Origin: Afipia sp.
GTDB lineage: Bacteria; Pseudomonadota; Alphaproteobacteria; Rhizobiales; Xanthobacteraceae
NCBI GenBank assembly: GCA_026400415.1
Contig: JAPLPA010000188.1
Coordinates: 1-9,799 of the forward strand
Direction: 5' to 3'
Length of the DNA stretch: 9,799 nt
Shown: positions 1-5,670 of the stretch, piece by piece
Layout: the number at the start of each line of letters is the position of its first letter
How positions within the stretch are numbered: the first letter of the stretch is position 1
Program-made: the position numbers and the translations under genes
Notes under the pieces: model-generated
Told to the model about the DNA's origin: nothing
Database searches by the model: none
The model's input: the letters and a program-made list of their open reading frames with translations, nothing else

Positions 1-124
1 TGCCGAGCGTTTCCGACAACGCAAGAAATAGTGCAATCACAGCGATCAGTAGCGCTATCTTCTTGTTTTCACCGGACGCGTGCTCTGCGTGTTCAGCATG
101 CTCCATGCTCTCATGTGCGCTCAT
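1..124 (-). CDS. DUF4337 family membrane protein, N-terminal part (partial)
   Basis: Only the first 41 codons are present; the gene continues past the left edge. The ATG at 124-122 is preceded on the minus strand by a strong GGGAGG ribosome binding site about 9 bases upstream. The peptide starts MSAHESMEHAEHAEHAS, a His/Glu/Ala-rich stretch with a repeated HAE triplet. A Lys-Lys pair and a hydrophobic segment (about residues 23-37, ALLIAVIALFLAL) follow, then SETLG. This arrangement, a charged His-rich N-terminus followed directly by a membrane helix and SETLG, is what I recognise from DUF4337 proteins, which are small inner-membrane proteins of unknown function common in Alphaproteobacteria. 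The family assignment rests on this N-terminus alone, so the rest of the gene should be checked for the second half of the domain. It is divergent from the small exported protein at 303-620. Confidence 0.75.
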   Translation of the reverse strand, partial: MSAHESMEHAEHAEHASGENKKIALLIAVIALFLALSETLG

Positions 125-302
125 CGTTCCAATCCTCCCGGCTTATTTATAGCCACGATTGACCGAACCCCGTGCGCTGCGCAAGGGCAAAGATGGAACT
201 TATGAAGTCGGGTCGGATTGGTTTCTTTGTAAATTACCAACATGGCGTTCGCGTTCTATCGCGCAACGCAAGTGTATCGCTTTCATTTTGCGGAGAAAAA
301 TC
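125..302. promoter_or_regulatory. Divergent intergenic region, promoters not resolved
   Basis: This 178-base gap lies between two divergent genes and must hold the promoter of each. On the minus strand a TATAAAT sequence at about 145-151 is a reasonable -10 element for the DUF4337 gene, but no good -35 hexamer lies 16-18 bases upstream of it. On the plus strand a TTGACC at 159-164 resembles an alphaproteobacterial -35 element, but no matching -10 follows at normal spacing. The reading frame of the downstream exported protein stays open through most of this gap, back to a TTG at 159. That extension has no ribosome binding site and would bury the signal peptide, so I treat it as non-coding. Confidence 0.3.
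292..295 (+). promoter_or_regulatory. Ribosome binding site that fixes the exported-protein start
   Basis: GGAG lies seven bases before the ATG at 303. It supports that start over the upstream in-frame TTG at 159, which has no Shine-Dalgarno sequence. Confidence 0.65.
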
Positions 303-620
303 ATGCGTACCTTTTCATACTTAACTGCAGTGGCTGTGGTGTTGGCTCTCACCACGCCAACAAAGGCAGCACCATTTTTGGCTTCTGAACTGCCGAACTC
401 TTCATTGTCTTCGATCACGTTAGTTCAGGCGAAGCAGGATGAAACGTTGAAGCAAAAGGTGAAACGTGTTTGGCGCAATATCGCCGGTACAACCTATGAC
501 GTCGGCTGTCCGTCACTGGCGATTGCCTTCACACGTACCACGTGCACCGAAACCGGGAAAAATGCGCAGGCCAAATGCATCGCGCAGCATCCGCTATGTC
601 AGGTATCTGAGAAACGCTGA
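303..620 (+). CDS. Small exported four-cysteine protein, function unknown
   Basis: The product is 105 residues. I chose the ATG at 303 because of the GGAG seven bases upstream and because the protein then begins with a classical Sec signal peptide: MRT, a hydrophobic core at residues 5-17, then TPTKA|A, with likely cleavage after residue 22 or 23. The mature part of about 82 residues is expected in the periplasm or outside the cell. It has a Ser/Thr-rich linker, a basic segment (KQKVKRVWRN, residues 50-59) and a C-terminal third with four cysteines at 69, 81, 92 and 99. These could form two disulfide bonds after export. I recognise no characterised family and no catalytic motif. By eye it is less GC-rich than xerC and priA. 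It converges on xerC and is separated from it by 34 bases. The presence of a real gene is well supported; its role is not. Confidence 0.65.
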   Translation: MRTFSYLTAVAVVLALTTPTKAAPFLASELPNSSLSSITLVQAKQDETLKQKVKRVWRNIAGTTYDVGCPSLAIAFTRTTCTETGKNAQAKCIAQHPLCQVSEKR

Positions 621-654
621 CCGCTGTTACAGCGATCAAAACCTGCGCATTCGG
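621..654. terminator. Short hairpin between convergent genes, possible weak terminator
   Basis: A perfect inverted repeat CGCTG-TTA-CAGCG lies at 622-634, immediately after the stop codon of the exported-protein gene and 20 bases beyond the xerC stop. The stem is only five base pairs with a three-base loop. Neither strand has a good T-run after it, with GATCAAAACC on the plus strand and GGTCAGCGTTTC on the minus strand. Its position between two converging genes is what suggests a terminator. The structure alone is weak. Confidence 0.3.
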
Positions 655-1641
655 TCAGGCGCGGGGGTGCGTCGTTTTATAGACATCCAACAAGCGGTCG
701 GCATCGACGCCGGTATAAATCTGGGTCGTCGATAATGATGCGTGGCCGAGCAGTTCCTGGATCGCGCGCAAATCGCCGCCGCGCGTCAGGAGATGCGTCG
801 CAAATGAATGACGCAACGCGTGCGGGGTGGCACTGTCGGGCAATCCGAGACCGCCGCGTAGGCGCTCCATGGTCAACTGGATGATGCGCGGACTAAGTTG
901 TCCACCACGCGCGCCAATAAAGATCGGTCCATCCGCCGGCAGATCGTGCGGACACATCGCCACATAGTCCCGGATGAGTGCCAGCACATTTTGAAGCACC
1001 GGTACCATGCGCGTCTTGTTGCCCTTACCGGTGATGACCAGCACATCGCCAGCACCTGGCAGCGGCACGTCGCGGCGTTTCAGGCCCAGTGCTTCAGAAA
1101 TTCGAAGGCCCGATCCGTAAAGCAGCGCCATCACGGCGGCGTCGCGCGCCCAAATCCAAGGATCGCGCGTATCGCCCGCGCGGATGTCCGCATCGGCCAT
1201 CTGCCGTGCCGATGTCATTTGAATTGGCTTTGGTAAGCTCTTGCCGATTTTCGGCGCGCGAATTGCAGAGAGCGCTCCGACTTTGCCTTTGCCTTCGCGT
1301 TCCAGAAATCTTCCGAACGACCGCAACCCGGCCAGCGCACGCGTTAGCGATCGGCCGCCGATGTCGTCATTGCGCCGTACCGCCATAAAGGCGCGCACGT
1401 CGGTTGCTTCGATTCCAGCGAACTTCTTCAGCGTTACAAGCCCGCCCCAATGTTCGCCAAGAAACACAAGGCATTGCCGCAGATCGCGCTCATAGGCTTC
1501 CAGCGTCTTTGGCGACAGCCGCCGCTCGCTGCCCAAATTCGTCAGCCAGCGCGCAATCTCCGCCTGGAGGTCCGGGGCAACGCAGTTCAGGCGCGGATCG
1601 CGCGGTTGGATCTCGCTTGTGGTGGCGGCTTTGGCCATCAT
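655..1641 (-). CDS. xerC: Tyrosine recombinase XerC
   Basis: A 328-residue site-specific recombinase that, with XerD, resolves chromosome dimers at dif near the terminus before cell division. The N-terminal SAM-like core-binding domain spans about residues 25-115 (ERRLSPKTLEAYERDL is typical), and the catalytic domain about 140-322. The full catalytic set is visible: Arg180 in GSGLRISE, Lys206 in TGKGNKTR, His274 and Arg277 in PHALRHSFATHLL, His300 in LLGHAS, and the nucleophile Tyr309 in TTQIYT. The start has two adjacent ATG codons (1641 and 1638) after a weak GGGA. The protein is slightly longer than the usual 300 or so residues because of an N-terminal extension of about 20. I call XerC rather than XerD because of the divergent priA neighbour, an arrangement I know from Alphaproteobacteria; sequence alone separates the two less firmly. 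An integrase of a mobile element is unlikely, with no att repeats or phage genes nearby. Confidence 0.9.
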   Translation of the reverse strand: MMAKAATTSEIQPRDPRLNCVAPDLQAEIARWLTNLGSERRLSPKTLEAYERDLRQCLVFLGEHWGGLVTLKKFAGIEATDVRAFMAVRRNDDIGGRSLTRALAGLRSFGRFLEREGKGKVGALSAIRAPKIGKSLPKPIQMTSARQMADADIRAGDTRDPWIWARDAAVMALLYGSGLRISEALGLKRRDVPLPGAGDVLVITGKGNKTRMVPVLQNVLALIRDYVAMCPHDLPADGPIFIGARGGQLSPRIIQLTMERLRGGLGLPDSATPHALRHSFATHLLTRGGDLRAIQELLGHASLSTTQIYTGVDADRLLDVYKTTHPRA

Positions 1642-1713
1642 ATGTCCCGTTGACAGGAATCGGTTTATCGCACCCTTTTCCTTACTCCTTCTTAAATCCG
1701 GACCAATACGAGC
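1642..1713. promoter_or_regulatory. Divergent xerC-priA promoter region
   Basis: These 72 bases separate two divergent genes and must carry both promoters. A perfect TTGACA hexamer lies on the plus strand at 1650-1655, correctly oriented for priA, but the sequence 17 bases downstream (CCCTTT) is a poor -10. I could not find a convincing pair for xerC. The priA start at 1714 is preceded only by a weak purine stretch (ACGAGC), so its translation signal is poor. Confidence 0.35.
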
Positions 1714-3888
1714 ATGGCCAGGCGCGTTGTCGATGTTCTTGTGCCGGTGGCTCTGAACCAGACCTATTCGTATCGCGTGCCGGATGACGCTGATTTAAAG
1801 CCGGGAGATGTTGTCTGCGTCCCGCTCGGTCCGCGCGAAGTGACGGCGGTGGTGTGGGCGGAAAACGAGACGCCCGATCCGCGCCTTCACAACCGCCTCA
1901 AGGATATCGGAGAGAAACTCGACGTTCCGCCGCTGAAGCCTGAGTTGAGAAGTTTCGTCGATTGGGTTGCGAATTACACCTTATCTGCGCGCGGCATGGT
2001 GCTGCGAATGACGCTTCGCATGGGTGAGCATCTTGGCCCCGAGCGCGTGCGAATGGGAGTGCGTTTGGTCGGCGATCCGCCACCGCGCATGACGCCCGCG
2101 CGTGGCCGACTGATTGAAGCGCTGTCGGACAAATTGCTACACGGAAAATCCGAGGTAGCGAAAGAAGCTGGTGTGAGCGCCGGCGTGATCGACGGGCTTG
2201 TCGATGAAGGCACGCTCGCTATCGAGCCGATGCCGCGCGAAATCGCAGCTCCTTCACCCGACCCGTCATTTTCAGCGCCCGATTTCTCCGACGAACAGCG
2301 CGTCGCCGGCGAAGCGTTGAAAACGCTTGCGGCGAATGGCGGGTTTCATGTCGCGTTGCTCGACGGCGTGACGGGCTCCGGAAAAACGGAAGTCTACTTC
2401 GAGGCTGTTGCCGAGATCGTGCGTCGTGGCCAACAAGTGATGATCCTCATGCCGGAAATAGCGCTCACCGGACAATTTCTCGATCGCTTCGCCGCACGGT
2501 TTGGCGTGCGCCCCGTCGAATGGCACTCCGAGCTGACGCCGCGCACCCGCGCGCGCAATTGGGCGTCGGTCGCGGCGGGTACGGCGCGGGTCGTGGTCGG
2601 TGCGCGCTCGGCATTGTTTCTGCCATACGCCAATCTCGGCCTTATCATAGTCGATGAAGAACACGACCAGGCCTACAAGCAATCCGATGGCGCGCACTAC
2701 CACGCCCGCGACATGGCGGTGGTGCGCGGGAGCATCGCTAAAATTCCTGTCGTGTTGTGTTCTGCGACGCCGTCGGTTGAAACAGAAGTCAACGCCCGCA
2801 CGGGCCGCTATCAGCGCGTTGTCTTGCCGTCCCGGTTCGGCGGCCAGCATATGCCGCAGATTCTGCCGATAGACCTTCGGCGCGAGAGTCCACCACGCGA
2901 CAAATTTATCTCGCCACGGCTTGCGGAAGAAATCCGCACCGCAGTTGACCGTAAAGAACAAGCGCTGCTGTTTTTGAATCGCCGCGGCTACGCGCCGCTG
3001 ACACTATGCCGTGCGTGCGGACACCGGTTTTCCTGTACGATCTGCGATGCTTGGCTCGTCGATCATCGTTTTCGACAGAAGTTGGCCTGTCACCATTGCG
3101 GCTTCTCAATGCCCCGTCCGCATGTCTGCCCGCATTGTGCGGCGGCGGAATCGCTTGCGGCCATAGGCCCCGGCGTCGAGCGATTGCAGGAAGAGGCGGC
3201 AGCGCTATTTCCCGATGCGCGCACGATGGTTCTGTCGAGCGATCTCGTCACATCCATCGAGACGATGCGTTCTGAGTTGAACGAAATTGCGGAGGGCCGT
3301 GTCGATATTATTATTGGCACGCAACTCGTGGCCAAGGGCCACAATTTTCCGCGTCTCAACCTTGTCGGCGTTGTCGACGCCGATCTGGGCCTTGGCAATG
3401 GCGATCCGCGTGCGGCGGAGCGGACGTTTCAATTGCTCAATCAGGTGATCGGCCGTGCCGGCCGCGACAAGGGGTACGGCATCGGCTATTTGCAGACCCA
3501 TCAGCCCGAACACCCAGTAATGCAGGCGCTGGTTGCCGCCAATCGTGAGGCGTTCTATGCCACCGAGATCGAAGCCCGCGAACGCGCGATGTATCCACCG
3601 TTTGGACGGCTTGCCAGCCTGATCATCTCTGCAGGTGATCGCCCGACTGCAGAAGGCTTTGCGCGGAAGCTCGCTTCTGCTGCGCCGTTCGATGAGCGCG
3701 TTCAGGTGCTCGGTCCCGCAGAAGCGCCGCTTGCAGTCATCAAGGGCCGTTATCGGTTTCGTATTCTGGTCAAGTCAGCGCGCAATTTCGATCTATCGAA
3801 TTATCTGCGCGACTGGGTTGCGGTCGGGCCGAAGACGAAAGGCAATCTCAAACTTGAGATCGACGTCGATCCGCAGAGCTTCCTCTGA
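1714..3888 (+). CDS. priA: Primosomal replication restart helicase PriA
   Basis: A 724-residue 3'-to-5' superfamily 2 DNA helicase that recognises stalled or collapsed forks and starts reloading of the replicative helicase. The length matches the family (E. coli 732). The N-terminal 3'-DNA-binding domain covers about residues 1-105 (VLVPVALNQTYSYRVP). The helicase core has Walker A GVTGSGKT at 218-225, the DEEH box at 314-317, SATPS at 350-354, and motifs V and VI at GTQLVAKGHNFP (535-546) and QVIGRAGR (577-584). Between motifs IV and V sit eight cysteines that bind the two structural zinc ions: 432, 435, 441, 444, 459, 462, 472 and 475, all present. The C-terminal domain ends in a typical DVDPQSFL. 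The ATG at 1714 gives an N-terminus that agrees with the family. Nothing is truncated or missing. Confidence 0.96.
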   Translation: MARRVVDVLVPVALNQTYSYRVPDDADLKPGDVVCVPLGPREVTAVVWAENETPDPRLHNRLKDIGEKLDVPPLKPELRSFVDWVANYTLSARGMVLRMTLRMGEHLGPERVRMGVRLVGDPPPRMTPARGRLIEALSDKLLHGKSEVAKEAGVSAGVIDGLVDEGTLAIEPMPREIAAPSPDPSFSAPDFSDEQRVAGEALKTLAANGGFHVALLDGVTGSGKTEVYFEAVAEIVRRGQQVMILMPEIALTGQFLDRFAARFGVRPVEWHSELTPRTRARNWASVAAGTARVVVGARSALFLPYANLGLIIVDEEHDQAYKQSDGAHYHARDMAVVRGSIAKIPVVLCSATPSVETEVNARTGRYQRVVLPSRFGGQHMPQILPIDLRRESPPRDKFISPRLAEEIRTAVDRKEQALLFLNRRGYAPLTLCRACGHRFSCTICDAWLVDHRFRQKLACHHCGFSMPRPHVCPHCAAAESLAAIGPGVERLQEEAAALFPDARTMVLSSDLVTSIETMRSELNEIAEGRVDIIIGTQLVAKGHNFPRLNLVGVVDADLGLGNGDPRAAERTFQLLNQVIGRAGRDKGYGIGYLQTHQPEHPVMQALVAANREAFYATEIEARERAMYPPFGRLASLIISAGDRPTAEGFARKLASAAPFDERVQVLGPAEAPLAVIKGRYRFRILVKSARNFDLSNYLRDWVAVGPKTKGNLKLEIDVDPQSFL

Positions 3889-3892
3889 TCGC

Positions 3893-3927
3893 AAAATGAA
3901 AAAGGCCGGCACAATAGATGTCGGCCC
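3893..3927 (-). terminator. Intrinsic terminator of the rlpA-like gene
   Basis: Between the convergent priA and rlpA-like genes lies an inverted repeat, GGCCG at 3904-3908 with CGGCC at 3922-3926. It is extended by ACA/TGT across a two-base bulge and closes on an ATAGA loop. On the minus strand the stem is followed directly by five T and then CATTTT (3903 down to 3893), the classical form of a Rho-independent terminator, 25 bases beyond the rlpA-like stop codon. On the plus strand the stem is followed only by CCTTC, so it is a poor terminator for priA in that direction, although the hairpin could still contribute. Confidence 0.75.
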
Positions 3928-3951
3928 TTCAACGCAACTTTTAAACAACGC

Positions 3952-4422
3952 TTATTGAACTTCAGCGACGATCTGGCCCAGGCCTTGATCCTCCGTAATG
4001 CCGATTGCACGTGCGGCACCGGTCGACAGGTCGAGAACACGATCCTTCACGAACGGCCCGCGGTCGTTGACAGTGACCACGACGCTCTTGCCTGCGTGCG
4101 TGACCTTCAGACGTGTTCCAAACGGTAAAGTTCGATGGGCTGCCGTCATTGCGTCTTCGTCAAACTTTTGGCCCGATGCGGTCTCGCCACTAGGCTCGTC
4201 GTTTTTGCCGTAAAATGACGCGGTCCCTGAGAATTTCTGCGTGGAGTTGGTGGAGGCATTCGCGTCGCGCCAATCCTTGCCTGGACTGGCATTAGCGTCC
4301 TTGCGCGCGCCAGCAGCTCCAGCAAGACCGCCCACGGCGAGCCCGCCGCCAATCATCAATACCAGTAAGGTATTCCGAATCGCCGCACGAAGCCTGCTCC
4401 CCCGCGTGAGAGTGGTGATCAT
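3952..4422 (-). CDS. Short RlpA-like double-psi beta-barrel protein
   Basis: A 156-residue exported protein of the RlpA family. Characterised RlpA (Pseudomonas) is a septal lytic transglycosylase that cuts peptidoglycan strands lacking stem peptides. The N-terminus is basic (RGSRLRAAIRN), followed by a hydrophobic segment at about residues 18-37 and a small-residue stretch GAAGA that could be a signal peptidase I site. A low-complexity linker rich in Asn, Ser and Thr precedes the barrel domain at about 64-155. The barrel shows FSGTASFYG, SGETASGQKFDE, TAAHRTLPFGTRLKV, VTVNDRGPF and RVLDLSTGAARAIG, including the conserved His96 and Asp120. The protein has no cysteine at all, so there is no lipobox, and no C-terminal SPOR domain. 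It is therefore not a full-length lipoprotein RlpA, and enzymatic activity is plausible but unproven. The ATG at 4422 has AAAGGGA about 9 bases upstream. Confidence 0.88.
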   Translation of the reverse strand: MITTLTRGSRLRAAIRNTLLVLMIGGGLAVGGLAGAAGARKDANASPGKDWRDANASTNSTQKFSGTASFYGKNDEPSGETASGQKFDEDAMTAAHRTLPFGTRLKVTHAGKSVVVTVNDRGPFVKDRVLDLSTGAARAIGITEDQGLGQIVAEVQ

Positions 4423-4533
4423 CTAGCTTGTCCCTTTATCGTATATCCATCCAAGGGCTGGCTAATTCTCAGCCAACCCTATGAGGCGCGGTGGATCTTC
4501 CAATAATGGGGCATAAAGGCGGCCAGATGAATC

Positions 4534-4558
4534 GGTCCAACGGACCATATATGTGGTC
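4534..4558. repeat. Overlapping, mutually exclusive inverted repeats
   Basis: GGTCC (4534-4538) can pair with GGACC (4542-4546) over an AAC loop. Alternatively GACCA (4543-4547) can pair with TGGTC (4554-4558) over TATATG. The two hairpins share the same middle bases and cannot form together. The site is about 110-135 bases upstream of the rlpA-like start. It could be an operator or part of an RNA leader, but the sequence alone does not decide this. Confidence 0.4.
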
Positions 4559-4631
4559 GAAATGAGAAAGATAAACTTAGATTTCAAAAAATTACGGCGA
4601 ATAAACAAAGTATTAACTATTATATACCTCA

Positions 4632-4644
4632 CTATACTGTATAG
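4632..4644. repeat. Perfect 13-base palindrome in the AT-rich island
   Basis: CTATAC-T-GTATAG is a perfect inverted repeat around one central base, at the right edge of the AT-rich stretch between the divergent rlpA-like gene and the atp operon. It has the shape of a dimeric repressor operator, but I know of no regulator with this consensus. The alphaproteobacterial LexA direct repeat does not match it. Confidence 0.35.
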
Positions 4645-4796
4645 CCGCCGATTCTATTACAGAGCGCAGTAAACGCATTGCTGCCGCAATCGTTTCTGCC
4701 ATGCAAAACAAGAATTGCTGCATGTGCGAAGAGGGTAGCTTAAGGTGGTTTAGGGTGGGCCACTTAGCGCCGTGCGATGCGCGCTTGTCATTCAAG

Positions 4797-4820
4797 ACCC
4801 CATGAATCGCTCATGAGGGT
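4797..4820. repeat. Nine-base-pair hairpin with bulge, flanked by repeated heptamers
   Basis: ACCC+CATGA (4797-4805) pairs with TCATG+GGGT (4811-4815 and 4817-4820) over the loop ATCGC, with a single bulged A at 4816. The heptamer TTGTCAT occurs just before it (4785-4791) and again at its right edge (4820-4826), 35 bases apart in the same orientation. No T-run follows on either strand, so it is not an obvious terminator. Confidence 0.4.
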
Positions 4821-5042
4821 TGTCATCAAACGCGAAGGTCATGCCGCAGCGATGGCGGCGAAAATCTCACTCTCTCGGTGAGTGCAGCTGACTGGTATAA
4901 AATTGCGACAAACCGGCTGCAGGCGTGGCGCTTTCGCGCGTTCCGTCATGTTGCACCTGCACGCGCGCTATGTTAGCAAACCCGCGATTTCAGGCCGCTG
5001 GGCCTCCCGCTCCGGTCAAAAATCGAAGTCCCGCTTGAATTT

Positions 5043-5081
5043 CAAGGACTTGGATCGCATGCAGCGATGGTCTTTTCCTTG
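5043..5081 (+). promoter_or_regulatory. Nested leader hairpin just upstream of atpH
   Basis: An inner perfect stem ATCGC (5054-5058) / GCGAT (5064-5068) closes a five-base ATGCA loop. An outer pair CAAGGA (5043-5048) / TCCTTG (5076-5081) encloses it. The pyrimidine-rich TCTTTTCCTT at 5071-5080 follows the inner stem. The structure ends 28 bases before the atpH GTG and sits inside the transcript leader. It could slow transcription, affect translation or protect the 5' end. The T-run is interrupted, so full termination is unlikely. Confidence 0.35.
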
Positions 5082-5082
5082 A
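5059..5082 (+). other. Possible seven-codon upstream frame in the atpH leader
   Basis: ATG at 5059 opens a frame encoding MQRWSFP, followed by TGA at 5080-5082. A Shine-Dalgarno-like AAGGA lies at 5044-5048, ten bases before the ATG. The frame starts in the loop of the leader hairpin and stops 27 bases before the atpH start. Short frames arise by chance easily; the ribosome binding site and the structural overlap are the only reasons to record it. Confidence 0.15.
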
Positions 5083-5095
5083 GCGTTCTGCAGCT

Positions 5096-5102
5096 AGAAG
5101 AG
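5096..5102 (+). promoter_or_regulatory. Ribosome binding site that fixes the atpH GTG start
   Basis: AGAAGAG lies seven bases before the GTG at 5110. The in-frame TTG at 5104 is only one base after this site and so is not usable. The GTG start gives MAAEDPS, the N-terminus I know from related AtpH proteins. Confidence 0.7.
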
Positions 5103-5109
5103 TTTGTTC

Positions 5110-5670
5110 GTGGCAGCTGAAGACCCATCCGTATCCGGTGTATCCGGCCGTTATGCGACGGCGCTGTTTGAACTCGCCCGCGACCAGAAATCTATCGACG
5201 CCGTCAAGGCAGATCTCGAGAAGTTCGAGGCGATGCTGGCCGACAGTCCCGATCTTTTGCGCTTGGTGCGCAGTCCGGTTTTCACCTCCGATTCGCAGAC
5301 CAAAGCTCTCTCGGCCGTGCTCGACAAAGCCGGTATCAAAGGCACCGCCGCTAATTTTCTGAAAGTACTGACCAAGAATCGCCGCCTGTTCGCGGTGAGC
5401 GATGTTGCGCGCTCGTTCCGTGCATTGGTTGCCAAATTTCGCGGTGAAGCCACCGCTGAAGTCACCGTCGCAGAAAAGCTCAGCGACAAGAATCTCGACG
5501 CCTTGAAGGCCGCACTGAAAGCAGTGTCCGGCAAGGACGTCGATCTCAATGTGAAGATCGATCCGTCGATCATCGGCGGCCTTGTCGTCAAGCTTGGCAG
5601 CCGCATGGTCGATAGTTCGCTCCGCACCAAACTCAATTCGATCAAGCACGCGATGAAAGAGGCAGGCTGA
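5110..5670 (+). CDS. atpH: F1FO ATP synthase delta subunit (OSCP)
   Basis: A 186-residue delta subunit, the part of the peripheral stalk that sits on top of the F1 head and links the alpha N-termini to the b-subunits. The start is GTG at 5110, placing MAAEDPS at the N-terminus; a TTG two codons upstream is too close to the ribosome binding site. The N-terminal helical domain (about residues 7-110) begins with the typical SGRYATALFELA. The C-terminal domain contains VTVAEKLSDKNLDALKAAL and ends with the OSCP signature region DPSIIGGLVVKLGSRMVDSS, followed by RTKLNSIKHAMKEAG. The length is normal for Alphaproteobacteria. It is the first gene of the operon, and its stop overlaps the atpA start by one base (TGATG), so the two are probably translationally coupled. 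Confidence 0.96.
   Translation: MAAEDPSVSGVSGRYATALFELARDQKSIDAVKADLEKFEAMLADSPDLLRLVRSPVFTSDSQTKALSAVLDKAGIKGTAANFLKVLTKNRRLFAVSDVARSFRALVAKFRGEATAEVTVAEKLSDKNLDALKAALKAVSGKDVDLNVKIDPSIIGGLVVKLGSRMVDSSLRTKLNSIKHAMKEAG

Larger units (their letters stand above)
4423..5109. other. Long divergent intergenic region before the atp operon
   Basis: These 687 bases carry no gene that I can support. Both flanking genes point outward, so the rlpA-like and atp promoters must lie here. Features seen are as follows. Stem-loops occur at 4454-4480, 4534-4558, 4677-4690, 4797-4820, 4866-4882 and 5043-5081. A perfect 13-base palindrome CTATAC-T-GTATAG lies at 4632-4644. An AT-rich island covers about 4560-4644, roughly a quarter GC by count against a clearly GC-rich surrounding. 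A heptamer TTGTCAT is repeated at 4785-4791 and 4820-4826. A TATAAA at 4896-4901 is a possible -10 for the atp operon, without a good -35. I looked for tRNA-like cloverleaf arms and T-loops and saw none. Short open frames here lack ribosome binding sites or family resemblance. Confidence 0.6.

Noticed and set aside
159..302. Extension of the exported protein to a TTG start at 159
   Set aside because: There is no ribosome binding site at 159, and the extension would place 48 residues before an obvious signal peptide. The ATG at 303 has GGAG at proper spacing.
655..1641. Integrase of a mobile element
   Set aside because: The catalytic residues fit any tyrosine recombinase, but length, lack of att-like repeats, no phage or transfer genes nearby and the divergent priA neighbour all indicate housekeeping XerC.
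2272..2961. A 229-codon open frame on the minus strand inside priA
   Set aside because: It lies opposite the PriA helicase core, with no independent support.
4613..4795. A 60-codon minus-strand frame in the intergenic region
   Set aside because: A GGGG about six bases before its ATG is weakly suggestive, but the peptide matches nothing, runs through the AT-rich island and palindrome, and shows no coding-like codon use. Conservation in relatives would be needed to revive it.
4741..4830. Possible tRNA in the hairpin-rich part of the intergenic region
   Set aside because: There is no T-loop sequence, no acceptor stem pairing and no seven-base anticodon loop in a cloverleaf arrangement.
4882..5082. 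A 66-codon plus-strand GTG frame ending 27 bases before atpH
   Set aside because: There is no ribosome binding site before the GTG, and the composition resembles a chance frame through a leader. Only its last eight codons, which have their own ATG and AAGGA, were kept as a speculative leader peptide.
5104..5109. TTG at 5104 as the atpH start
   Set aside because: It is one base after the Shine-Dalgarno sequence. GTG at 5110 has correct spacing and yields the family N-terminus.
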